DNA from: Schistocerca nitens
Lineage: Eukaryota > Arthropoda > Insecta > Orthoptera > Acrididae
Direction of reading: 5' to 3'
Assembly (NCBI RefSeq): GCF_023898315.1
Contig: NC_064618.1
Coordinates: 183,759,548 to 183,823,547 of the forward strand
Length of the DNA: 64,000 bases
Position numbers and translations under genes: made by a program. Of the stretch, positions 33,720-43,559 are shown one piece after another. The number at the start of each line of letters is the position of its first letter. Position 1 is the first letter of the stretch. A model generated the notes under the pieces. That model saw only the letters and a program-made list of their open reading frames with translations, made no database searches and had not been told where the DNA came from.

Positions 33720-34500
33720 TGTTTTGCAAGCCACAGAGGTGAGCTTGATGTATCTAATTTTCCAAAGTCTGTCACTTGTAGAAATGTTGATGTAAAAGTA
33801 ATGTGTCCAGAAGCAAGAGAGGACTGCCTGCAAAACGAGTGAAAGGAAGTTTTGTAATTGATGTCTTTTGAAAACCATAGAGGTGGACATAAGTGTACTT
33901 AATAATTTTAGTGAGGTATATTACTCTTGAATATAGTATATGAGATGTGCTGGAGAGCCACAGAGAGTTGGCATGTCATGCTTAGTGTTTTTCTATAAAG
34001 ATTTTTTGTATTTTCTTGAATATTATGTATGAGAGGTGAAGAGCCACTGAAGTTAAGTTGGCTGGAGTAAGTTTCAGTATTCTCCATAACACCCTTTTGG
34101 TATTCTTTGCCAATAAGAATGTATGCTCTTTATAAATGATGTGTCTAATGTGTTTTTCTAAAGCCGCAGAAGCTGGCAGTAATTGTATAAGGACACTTTG
34201 TAGAATATGTATTCCCTGTAAATAGTAGTAGGTAAGATGTGCCTCTGAGCTATTGAGGTGGGCATGAGTAATTTCAGTGATTTTATAAAACTGTTTTCCT
34301 CTTTGTATATAATGTATATATGAGGTGTTGGAAAACTGCATGAGGTGGCCTGGATGTTCTTCAGTGTCCAATAATTTTGTATTTCTTTACGTAACGTGTA
34401 ATGATGTTTTTGAGAACCACAGAGGGTGGCAGAAATAATTTTGCAGTATATTTAATGATGTTGTATTTTTTGGTGTATAATAGATTATTTGTGTAAAGTC
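33720..34500 (+). repeat. Degenerate ~85-bp tandem array in the LTR element
   Basis: A recurring landmark, CCACAGAGG or a variant followed by TGGCAT-like bases, occurs at about 33731, 33875, 33958, 34044, 34164, 34249, 34335 and 34417. The spacings are 144, 83, 86, 120, 85, 86 and 82 bp. The intervening sequence also shares TTTCAGTxTT and TATAATGTATATxTGAGGTG-like parts. The array lies between the integrase remnant and the 3' LTR, where an env gene or 3' untranslated region would be. No frame runs through it. Confidence 0.7.
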
Positions 34501-35513
34501 CAGCAATAAATTTTTCTGAAAGAGGGTTAAGAAAGAGCAAATTTGGAATCAGCCAATTCTGTAACAGTAACTTCCTTAATCACTAATAGGTTTTGAAAAA
34601 AGTTTTCCCTCATAGTGCCAATTTTGGGTAAACTGAATTTTCTAGAAACAGTTAATTCATTTTTCCCTGAGTTCACTAATACTAAATGTAAGGAAATGTT
34701 GGATAAATAAAGAATATAAGTTGCCTGAAAAAGAATTTTGAGTAAAATGTGGATAAAAATAAACAAAATTAATGAAAAGTTTTTTTCGAAAATGTTTTGC
34801 TTTTAACTTTTGAATTTGAGACATAACTGTTTACTATAATTAATATGTGCGTTAGGTTAGGATGTAAAGTTGGAGAATGGACTCCGAGATGCACTGTATT
34901 TTACAGGTACAAAAATTGTAACAAACCTGATACAAGACTGAGAGAGAACCCAAAGTTCAGACCGAGTTGGATGATGTATGCCAGTGACGAGCTATTTTGT
35001 GAAGCAAGAGTAAATATTTTCCTTTGAAATGAACAGCCCCCAATGTGTCAAAATTTTAATGTGTTAGTTATAATCGACATGATGCATCAACTTTATTTTG
35101 AGTAAAATATTGGACGTCATCAAAAGATGAAACGAAGTTAATGTTCTTTTAGTATTATTTGAAAACATAAAAAGAACTGTCAGTGTGGAGAATTAATTAA
35201 TTGAGAGTTTCATATTAAAACGCTAAATTTCATTTTCGTAATATAAAAATCAGGTAAAATTATTATTTGTGTCTTATGTCGTTGTGGGAGTAAATGAGAC
35301 TGAGTGAGAGTGTGCATGTAGGACATAAGCTAAATTTCAAGATAAATTTTATGTAATGCATCACACAGTCATAGCATGGGAAAAATGTTTATACCCACAT
35401 TGCATATGTCCAAGCGTACTTGTTTTCGTAAAAATGCAGCCAGAATAGTTATTTGTAGAGTAATGTTTTCCCAAAGTTAGCTAACGATTTTCATTTAGTT
35501 TCTATTAATAAAC
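34500..35513. other. AT-rich 3' internal region of the LTR element
   Basis: No coding remnant is recognised between the repeat array and the 3' LTR. Open frames are short. No envelope-like signal peptide and transmembrane combination was seen. Confidence 0.5.
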
Positions 35514-36446
35514 ATTATAGTAATAATTTACATGTCGAAATGATGCCAATTAATCTGATGTGGTGATTGGCTCAGAACAGTTTAGTCACGAATATGATCT
35601 TGAAAGATTGACCTCATTGGCTGTTCATTTGATCAACCAAGCAGAGTGAAGTCTTTCCCATGCTCTATCACGTAGTATATGCGCTGTGAGCAACGGCATT
35701 GAGATTTTCATACTAAAACCTTTTTGGACGCGAAAGTCGTGTTAAATGTGTCCGTCCATAAAATGTGTAAGATGAAGAAATGTTCGGTCTTTCGCATTCA
35801 GATGGATTTTTAATGGTAGGTTTTGTTACTACAAACATTTTTAAAAGTTTGAAAGTCGTGGGATGTTTTGTTCGTGAGATATATGCGTATGACTTGTTGG
35901 ACTTAGAAAATTCCGCGTGGCGATGTTCTGTGTTCTACTACAGAATATCTTTGATTAGCAATCTTTGTGAAAAAATCCTTTGAATGACTTACGTAAGAAA
36001 TCAACGTTATGTGTAGAAAGTGACTGTTTATTCGCGTGATTATTCTCGGATTGTACTTAGGAGAATTCTGGCTGCTTTACGTGTGCCATAAACTGGGAAC
36101 TTATAAGAGCAGTTTTGCATACTAAATGTCGGCAGATGACACATGTTTAAGCAAAGAAAATAAAACCTACTTTTTCCAGATTTCTGAACTTTCAATGAAG
36201 ATCAGGACTCCGTTTTCCACCCGAAAATTTATTATGAATATTAACAGGAATAATCATAACGAGAATTACGCCGCCTCGGTAATTGTAGATATTAGGTGCT
36301 GCTTTCATCAGTGCTGCTTTTTCATCACCTTGTAAGTATCTGCATTGCATAATGAAGGGCCACTGAGCAGACGCCGATCGGTGGTATGTGAATATCAATT
36401 TTCAGCTTGCTTCAGTGACGGTGAAACTCAGAGACCATTCCGTAGA
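35514..36446 (+). repeat. 3' LTR
   Basis: Aligns with 27719-28632 across its length. Starts ATTATAGTAATAATTT and ends near GAAACTCAGAGACCATTCCG. It contains a 17-bp insertion relative to the 5' LTR near 36398 (TTTTCAGCTTGC region). Confidence 0.85.
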
Positions 36447-36546
36447 TATTTTTTAGTTAAATACCCGGCCTGTCCGCAGGGACGTACGAGATCTTTTCAT
36501 AAATAACTCAACGTGAATCATTATGTTATTGTTGTTGTTGTGGTCT

Positions 36547-36939
36547 TCAGTCCTGAGACTGGTTCGATGCAGCTCTCCATGCTACTCTATCCTGTGCAAG
36601 CTTCTTCATCTCCCAGTACCTACTGCAGCCTACATCCTTCTGAATCTGCTGAGTGTATTCATCTCTTGGTCTCCCTCTACGATTTTTACCCTCCACGCTG
36701 CCATCCAATACCAAATTGGTGATCCCTCGATGTCTCAGAACATGTCCTACCAACCGATCCCTTCTTCTAGTCAAGTTGTGCCACAAGCTCCTCTTCTCCC
36801 CAATTCTATTCAATACCTGCTCATTAGTTATGTGATCTACCCGTCTAATCTTCAGCATTCTTCTGTAGCACCACATTTCGAAAGCATCTATTCTCTTCTT
36901 GTCTAAACTATTTATCGCCCGCGTTTCACTTCCATACAT
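36547..36939 (-). pseudogene. RTE ORF2 C-terminal tail
   Basis: The tail typical of RTE/BovB proteins: MYGSETRAINSLDKKRID, AFEMWCYRRMLKIRRVDHI, GHVLRHRGITNLVL, KNRRGRPRDEYTQQI and the closing LAQDRVAWRAASN. It lies downstream of motif C and ends close to the simple-repeat tail. Its open frame is long and clean. Confidence 0.85.
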
Positions 36940-37335
36940 GGCTACACTCCATACAAATACTTTCAGAAACGACTTCCTGACACTTAAATCTATATTCGAT
37001 TATAACAAATTTTTCTTCTTCAGAAACGCTTTCCTTACCATTGCCAGTCTACATTTTATATCCTCTCTACTTCGACCATCATCAGTTATTTTGTTTCCCA
37101 AACGGCAAAACTCCTTTACTACTTTAAGTGCCTCATTTCCAAATCTAATTCCCTCTGCATCACCCAACGTAACTCAACTACATTCCATTATCCTCGTTTT
37201 GCTTTTGTTGATGCTCATCTTATACCTTCCTTTCAAGACACTGTCCATTCCGTTCAACTGCTCTTCCAAGTCCTTTGCTCTCTCTGGCAGAATTACAGTG
37301 TCATCGGCGAACCTCAAAGTTTTTATTTCTTCTTC

Positions 37336-37531
37336 AAAAAATGGCTCTGAGCACTATGGGACTCAACTGCTGAGGTCATTAGTCCCCTAGAACTTAGAAC
37401 TACTTAAACCTAACTAACCTAAGGACATCACACACATCCATGCCCGAGGCAGGATTCGAACCTGCGACCGTAGTGGTCTTGCGGTTCCAGACTCCAGCGC
37501 CTTTAACCGCACGGCCACTTCGGCCGGCTTC
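37336..37531 (-). mobile_element. tRNA-derived SINE (family A), copy 3
   Basis: A complete SINE in reverse orientation. The tRNA-like head ends GGCCGGC at 37521-37528. The reverse-complement B box reads GGATTCGAACC. It is flanked by the 11-bp duplication ATTTCTTCTTC at 37325-37335 and 37532-37542. It is inserted just before motif C of the RTE reverse transcriptase. Confidence 0.92.
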
Positions 37532-37544
37532 ATTTCTTCTTCGT

Positions 37545-38868
37545 GGATTTTAATACCTACTCCGAACTTTTCCTTTGTTTCCTTTATTGCTTGCTCAATA
37601 TACAGATTGAATAACATCGGGGATAGGCTAAAACCCTGTTTCACTCAATTCCCAACCACTGCTTCCCTTTGATACCCCTCGATTCGTATGACTGCCATTT
37701 GATTTCTGTACAAATTGTAAATAGCCTTTCGCTCGCTGTATTTTACCCCTGCCACCTTCAGAATTTGAAAGAGAGTATTCCAATCAACATTGTCAAATGC
37801 TTTCTCTAAGTCTACAAATGCTAGAAACGTATGTTTGCCTTTCCTGAATCTTTCTTCTAGGGTCAGTATTGCCTCACGTGTTCCAACATTTCTACGGAAT
37901 CCAAACTGATCTTCCCCGAGGTCGACTTCTATCAGTTTTTCCATTCGACTGTAAAATATTCGCGTAAGTATTTTGCAGCTGTGACTTATTAAACTGATAG
38001 TTCGGTAATTTTCACATCTGTCAACATCTGCTTTCTTTGGGATTGGAATTATTATATTCTTCTTGAAGTCTGAGTATTTCGCCTGTCTCATACATCTTGC
38101 TCACCAGATGGTAGAGTTTTGTCACGACTGGCTCTCCCAAGGCTGTCAGTAGTTCTAATGGAATGTTGTCTACTCCTGGGGGCCTTGTTTCGACTCAGGT
38201 CTTTCAGTGCTATGTCAAATTCTTCACGCAGTATCATATCTCCCATTTCATCTACATCCTCTTCCACTTCCATAATATTGTCCTCAAGTACATAGCCCTT
38301 GTATAGACCCTCTATATACGCCTTCCAGCTTTCTGTGTCCATCAAAGCTCTTGATATTCATGCAAGTGGTTCTCGTTTCTCCAAAGGTCTCTTTAATTTT
38401 CCTGTAGGCAGTATCTATCTTACCCCTCGTAAGACAAGCCTCTACATCCTTACATTTGTCCTCTAGCCATGCCTGCTTAGCCATTTTGCACTTCCTGTCA
38501 ATCTCATTTTTGAGACGTTTGTATTCCTTTTTGCCTGCTTCATTTATTGTATTTTCATATTTTCTCCTTTCATCAATTAAATTTAATATTTCTTCTGTTA
38601 CCCAAGGGTTTTTACTTGCCCCCGTCTTTTTACCTATTTGATCCTCTGCTGCCTTTGCTATTGCATCCCTCAAAGCTACCCATTCTTCTTCTACTGTATT
38701 TCTTTCCCCCATTCCTGTCAATAGTTCCCTTATCCTCTCCCTGAAACTCTGTACAACCTCTGGTTTAGTCAGTTTATCCAGGTCCCATCTCCTTAAATTC
38801 CCACCTTTTTGCAGTTTCTTTGGTTTTAATCTACAGCTCATAACCAATAGAATGTGGTCAGAGTCCAC
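37545..38868 (-). pseudogene. RTE reverse transcriptase, interrupted
   Basis: The minus-strand ORF2 body in several frames. DSDHILL opens the piece. A lysine-rich linker has KNPWVTEEILNLIDERRKYE. The reverse transcriptase has IIPIPKKADVDRCENYRTIS (N-terminal fingers), FGFRRNVGTREAIL, FVDLEKAFDNVDW (motif A aspartate) and the GFSLSPMLFNLYIEQA block (motif B, with the expected QG changed). The SINE at 37336-37531 then interrupts. Motif C, LRFADDTVILPERA, lies beyond it at about 37270-37330, with both aspartates retained. Frameshifts occur near 38345 and 38090, and a stop precedes motif B. Confidence 0.82.
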
Positions 38869-39010
38869 ATCTGCCCCTGGAAATGTCTTTCAATTTAAAA
38901 CCTGGTTCCTAAATCTCTGTCTTACCATTATGTAATCTATCTGATACCTTTTAGTATCTCCAGGGTTCTTCCATGTATACAACCTTCTTTCATGATTCTT
39001 GAACCAAGTG

Positions 39011-39530
39011 TTAGCTATGATTATGTTCTGCGCAAAATTCTACCAGGCGGCTCCCTCTTTCATTTCTTACCCCCAATCCATATTCACCGACTATGTTTCC
39101 TTCTCTCCCTTTTCCTACTCCCGAATTCCAGTCACCCATGACTATCAAATTTTCGTCTCCCTTCATTACCTGAATAATTTCTTTTATCTCATCATACATT
39201 TCATCAATTTCTTCGTCATCTGCGGAGGTAGTTGGCATATAAACTTGTACTACTGTAGTAGGCGTGGGCTTCGTGTCTATCTTGGCCACTATAATGCGTT
39301 CTCTATGCTGTTTGTAGTAGCTTACCCGTACTCCTATTTTTTTATTCATTATTAAACCTACTCCTGCACTACCCCTATTTGATTTTGTATTTATAACCCT
39401 GTATTCACCTGACCAGAAGTCTTGTTCCTCCTGCCACCGAACTTCACTAATTCCCACTATATCTAACTTTAACCTATCCATCTCCCTTTTTAAATTTTCT
39501 AACCTACCTGCCCGATTAAGGGATCTGACA
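39011..39530 (-). pseudogene. RTE endonuclease domain (APE type)
   Basis: A minus-strand apurinic-type endonuclease that nicks target DNA to prime reverse transcription. The peptide runs from a GAWNVRSL-like start at about 39530, through LDIVGISEVRWQEE (catalytic glutamate), SAGVGLIMNKK, PTTVVQVYMPTTS and ENLIVMGDWNSGVG (the DxN pair), to YGLGVRNERGSRLVEFC. A frameshift near 39020 removes the frame before the IANTWF-like region. The final SDH block reads DSDHILLVMSC in the next frame at about 38860. Catalytic residues visible here are intact. Confidence 0.85.
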
Positions 39531-39949
39531 TTCCACGCTCCGATCTATAAAACGCCAGTTTTCTTTCTCCTGATAATGACGTCCTCTTGAGTAATCCCCG
39601 CCCGCAGATCCGAATGGGGGACTATTTTACCTCCGGAATATTTTACCCAAGAGGACGCCATCATCATTTAATCATACAGTAAAGCTGCATGCCCTCGGGA
39701 AAAATTACAGCTTTCAGCCGTTCGCAGTACCAGAACAGCAAGGCCATTTTAGTTAGTGTTACAAGGCCAGATCAGTCAATCATCCGGACTGTTGCCCCTG
39801 CAGCTACTGAAAAGGCTGCTGCCCCTCTTCAGGAACCACACGTTTGTCTGGTCTCTCAACAGATACCCCTCCGTGGTGGTTGCACCTACGGTACGGCTAT
39901 CTGTATCGTTGAGGCACGCAAGCCTCCCCACCAACGGCAAGGTCCATGG

Positions 39950-39995
39950 TTCATGGGGGGGTGGTGGGGTGGGGGGGGGGGGGGTGGGGGGGTGA
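39950..39995. repeat. G-rich run at the RTE 5' boundary
   Basis: A stretch of nearly pure G with occasional T and A immediately outside the 5' end of the RTE LINE leader. On the minus strand it is poly-C. It is either a simple repeat or non-templated addition at the LINE 5' junction. Confidence 0.85.
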
Positions 39996-40920
39996 ATCAT
40001 TAGAGTTGTTTAAATTTTGGCTACATAAGCAATGAACTTTAAAGTGTGCTTATGGTGGTGACTGTCTGTGATCCTTTAGCAATCAGATCTAATTATTATC
40101 TTTAAAATACTGTTTGTTATATGAATTCATGATCTAATCACATAGTTTTTTCTATGTTTGGTGAAGGACAATCGTCCGAAATTTAAGGACTTGATTTTTA
40201 GTAATCCCATTTGTATCGTAAAAAGAGGGAGGGGGAAGATGGCTAAAGACAGTTGTTCTTAATGGGACAAAGGTCCAAATTAAACTTTTATATTGTTATT
40301 CTGATTCCGTAATTCTGTAACAATGTAATTTGTTCTTTAGTTGAAACTAAAATTGTGCTCCAACCACTAGTTTGGCCATCAGAAAATATCCCTAGCTTCC
40401 TATCTCCTTTGAGTAGCTGTGGTTAAATTGCAATTTTTGTTTCTGTAGCTCATAACTTCAGCAGTAACATAGCTCATCTATAATTAGAGATGCACACGAT
40501 TCCCTAATGTTTTAAAGGATATGAAATTAAAAATTGTCTTTATAACTATCGTATGCAACGGTGAACGCAATAAAAATTTCATACAGTTTACCAGGACCTG
40601 GATTATCTTCGAACTAGTCTTTAACACTACTTAAAACAATACTGTTCCTCCTGAACGCCCTGTACGACAGAAATTACTAGGGGCATTTACAGTAATTATA
40701 GTGTAAATCACTAATATTGTGGACTGTTAACGTAAAACCATCGTTTACACGTAAGATCAAGGTCTCGCATGGAAGAGTTTTAAAAATTTGCTTCGAAAGT
40801 CCAGCTGGCTACCTACATAGCCCATTCTTACTTTTTTTCTTACTAATTTGGCATTCCGTTTTTGCTGATCATCGCGATATGTGAGTTGGATTTGGGATGG
40901 CTATGCATGTAAAGTATAAT
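39996..40920. other. Intron 2 sequence, no element recognised
   Basis: AT-rich, non-repetitive to the eye, no exon or element supported. This is the part of receptor intron 2 nearest exon 2. Confidence 0.45.
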
Positions 40921-40922
40921 AT

Positions 40923-41058
40923 CTACTGGGAATTACTCGTAAAACTATTGTCCTCCTTACCATTATAAACAGAAAAGTTCGGTATAAAATCTACTGGGAA
41001 TTCCTCGTGAAACTGTTGTCCTCCTTACCATAATAAACAGAAAAGTTCGGTCTACGAG
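40923..41058 (-). repeat. 68-bp tandem duplication containing the exon 2 splice donor
   Basis: Two head-to-tail units, 40923-40990 and 40991-41058, each beginning CTACTGGGAATT. They share CCTCCTTACCATxATAAACA, the complement of the exon 2 end plus donor. About four differences lie in the first 62 bp. The right unit holds the real end of exon 2. The left unit supplies a second GTAAGG donor copy, 68 bp into intron 2. Confidence 0.92.
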
Positions 41059-41178
41059 CCTTTGGTATCGTCGCCTGATTTCGTCGTTGCGTTCTCCAGC
41101 GCTGTCGTCCGCCCTGATCTCGGAGAGCAGCTGGACTAGCTGGCGCAGCGTGGATCCTTGTAGAAAAAAGCAGACCAT
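41029..41178 (-). CDS. Odorant receptor gene, exon 2 (TM2-TM3 loop)
   Basis: A 150-nt, phase 0 to phase 0 exon on the minus strand. The acceptor TTGTCTACCCTTACAG precedes ATG GTC TGC, and the exon ends ATT ATG before GTAAGG. The 50 residues complete TM2 (MVCFFLQG) and give the charged intracellular loop (LRQLVQLLSEIRADD, NDEIRRRYQRLVDR). The start of TM3 (TFLFIM) joins VMAIATEATW of exon 3. This loop length and the L-x-x-L-x-x-L pattern fit insect odorant receptors. The ATG at the exon start is fortuitous because exon 1 supplies the N-terminus. Phase agreement on both sides and strand order are the reasons for linking it to exons 1 and 3. There are no stops in the exon. Confidence 0.85.
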
Positions 41179-41276
41179 CTGTAAGGGTAGACAAATATGT
41201 TAGTGGAACTAACATGCCTCTCAGATAAGTCATGCTGCGTAGGTGGTCCACGCATAGCAAGCTGTAAGATGCGAGC

Positions 41277-41335
41277 TGCCCACGCATGCATCAAAGCAGT
41301 CTCCGGACTAAAGACCACAGCAGCAGTGACCAATG
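41277..41335 (+). mobile_element. Short RTE LINE 3'-end fragment
   Basis: GCATCAAAGCAGTCTCCGGA then CTAAAGACCACAGCAGCAG matches the reverse complement of the RTE 3' end at 36530-36580, including the simple-repeat-like tail. A truncated tail in intron 1 about 100 bp from the exon 2 acceptor. Confidence 0.6.
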
Positions 41336-41657
41336 GTACATAAAGAAGATCTGGGACGACTTTTACAGGTTTATATTACCGTTAGTAAAGTTCCGTTTTC
41401 AGGTCTTCATATCTCGTAATTACTGCTAATCGCTTTCCGTCCATCAAATGATGGGTGGAGCAGCATCGTCGATGATCCACATTATCTTGTTCTCCAAGCT
41501 TTACAATATTTGATCACTCTAAATTGATAAATTCCTCAGAGAATTAATTCGCTCATCAGATCGCATTTTGCAGCTTATAATTCCACCAGTATTTTACCAT
41601 AGGCAGGTTAAACATACACTTCTATAAAATGTAACAGTTTGAGGCTTAATGGAGGTA

Positions 41658-43076
41658 CACTACGTGATCAAAAATATGCGGACACTTGGCTGAAAATGAC
41701 TTATAATTCGTGGCGCTCTCCGTCGGTAATGCTTGATTTCAGTATGATGTTGGCCCACTCTTAACCTTGATGACAGCTTCCACTCTCGCAGGCATACGTT
41801 CAATCACGTGCTGGAAAGCTTCTTGGGGATTGACTGCCTTTTCTTTACGAGCACTGCACTGAGGAGAGGTATCGATGTCGGACAGTGAGACTTGGCATGG
41901 CGTTCCAAAATATTCCAAAGGTGTTCTGTAGGATTCAGGTCAGGACTCTTGACAGGCCTGTCCATTACATGGATGTTATTTCGTGTAACCACTCCGCCAT
42001 AGGTCGTTCATTATGAACAGGTGTTCGATGGTGTTGAAATATGCTATCGCCGTCCGCGAATTACTCTTCAACGGTGGGAAGCAAGAAGGTGCTTAAAACA
42101 TCAGTGTAGACCTGTGCTGTGATAGTGCCACGCAAAACAACAAGGGGTACATGCCCCCTACATGAAAAACATGACCACCCATAACACCACCGTCTCAGAA
42201 TTTTACTGTTTGTACTACACACGCTGGCAGATGACGTTCACTAAGCATTCGCCATACCCACACCCTGCCATCGGATCGCCATATTTGTGCCGTGATTAGT
42301 CACTCCACAGAACGTTTCTACACTGCTCAATTTTCCATTGTTTACGCTCCTTACACCAAGCGAGGCGTCGTTTGGCATTTACCGGCTGATGTAGGGCTTA
42401 TGAGCAGCCACTCGACCATGAAATCCAAGTTTTCTCACCTTCTGCCTATCTGTCATAGTACTTGCAGTGGATCCTGATGCAGTTTGGAATTCCTGTGTGA
42501 TTGTCTGGGTAGAGGTCTGCCAACTACATTTTACGACCCTCTACAACTGTCGGCGGTCTCTGGCAGTCAACACACGTGGTCGGCCTCTACGCCTTTGCTC
42601 TGTGCGTGTCCCTTTACGTTTCCACTTCACTAACACATCGGAAACAGTTGACCTAGGTTCAAATGGCTCTGTGAATTATGGGACTTAACATCTTGGGTCA
42701 CCAGTCCCCTAGACTTAGAACTACTCAAACCCAACTAACGTAAGGATTTCACACACACCCGTGTCCGAGGCAGGATTCGAACCTGCGACCGTAGCAGCAG
42801 CTCTGTTCCGGACTGAAGCGCCTACAACCGCTCGGCCACAACGGCCGGCTAGTAGACCTAGGCAATTTTAGGTGTGTTGAAATCTCGCATATAGGCGTAT
42901 GACACAAATGACACCCACGTTCGAAATCCGTGAGTGACTCGGAGCGCCCCATTCTGCACTCTAACGACTACTGAGGTCGCTGATGTGGAGTACCTGGCAG
43001 TAGGTGGCAGCACAATGCACCTTATATGAAAACAGTATGTTTTTTGCGGATGGCCGGATGTTTTGATAACATAGTG
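41658..43076 (-). mobile_element. Tc1-like transposon (second family), decayed, split by a SINE
   Basis: Bounded by TA at 41656-41657 and 43077-43078 with imperfect inverted repeats: CACTACGTGATCAAAAATAT on the left, and a right end whose complement starts CACTATGTTATCAAAACAT. The minus strand encodes a broken transposase. MGRSESLTDFERG (about 42950) is the N-terminal helix-turn-helix start. VKSPDLNPTEHLWNILE (about 41900-41950) holds the third catalytic residue. A SINE with a 12-bp duplication lies at 42658-42850, within the helix-turn-helix coding part. Stops and indels make it inactive. It lies in intron 1 of the receptor gene. Confidence 0.9.
42658..42850 (-). mobile_element. tRNA-derived SINE (family A), copy 4
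   Basis: Reverse-oriented copy with the B-box complement GGATTCGAACC and head GGCCGGCT. Target duplications AGTTGACCTAGG (42646-42657) and AGTAGACCTAGG (42851-42862) differ at one base. Inserted in a Tc1-like transposase gene. Confidence 0.9.
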
Positions 43077-43559
43077 TATTTACTAGCGGTAGTATGGTAA
43101 CTCAAAATGTTTTCCGTGTTTGATTCTGGCAGTTAGTAACGCGTGCACGTACACATTCACGAAAACGCGCGTCAGTAGCTACATGGACTCCACAACGGAG
43201 AGTATTCTGTAGGCTCTCTATCGCGGTGCTAAACTCATTACACTGGTCTAACGTTGTGTTTGGCGGGAGTATGGACTGCGACCATGTGACGATGTTCCCA
43301 CTTACGAACACTCAAGGAATGGGACAAGCTACTTCGGGGAACTAGCAGTTTCCATTCGATGTTGGGCCATCACGGCAAGCACTCAGTTCCAGAGCAATTA
43401 GATTCTGTTACAGCTCTCGACAGCACACGATGTCTTTCATAAACGTTTGTGCCTTTGGTAGTACAAACTACATCTTCTTCACAAAATCAGACCTGAGGAC
43501 TGACCGAGACAGAAGGCATTCGCGGGGGCAACTCTGGCGGAAAGCAATTGTGGCTCAAT

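Larger units (their letters stand above)
27719..36446 (+). mobile_element. Decayed Ty3/Gypsy-like LTR retrotransposon
   Basis: An 8.7-kb element bounded by two related ~920-bp LTRs. In order it has the 5' LTR (27719-28632), a leader, a broken gag (29101-30834), a foldback insertion (31106-32065), a protease remnant (about 32370-32795), an integrase C-terminal remnant (about 32790-33330), a ~85-bp repeat array (33720-34500), AT-rich filler and the 3' LTR (35514-36446). Reverse transcriptase and RNase H are missing, so a large internal deletion occurred. TGGTGCTGATC at about 28634 could be the start of a tRNA primer site. LTR divergence is clearly visible (roughly one difference in ten by eye), so the insertion is old. 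Confidence 0.85.
36520..39955 (-). mobile_element. Near full-length RTE-type LINE, minus strand, split by a SINE
   Basis: The best RTE copy in the window. Reading 39955 to 36520: a 5' leader (about 39955-39545), an endonuclease, a linker, a reverse transcriptase and the C-terminal tail. It ends in a simple (CAA)n-like 3' tail, seen on the plus strand as GTTATTGTTGTTGTTGTGG at 36523-36541. Simple-repeat 3' ends are known for the RTE/BovB group. A SINE splits the reverse transcriptase at 37336-37531. A few frameshifts make this copy inactive, but it is far less decayed than the other RTE copies. Confidence 0.88.

Noticed and set aside
33465..33890. 141-codon hydrophobic minus-strand frame in the LTR element
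   Set aside because: Antisense to A-rich non-coding sequence and part of the degenerate repeat zone; the hydrophobicity follows from T-rich codons.
39689..40003. 104-codon plus-strand frame ending in polyglycine
   Set aside because: Antisense to the RTE leader, with the glycines produced by the G-run.
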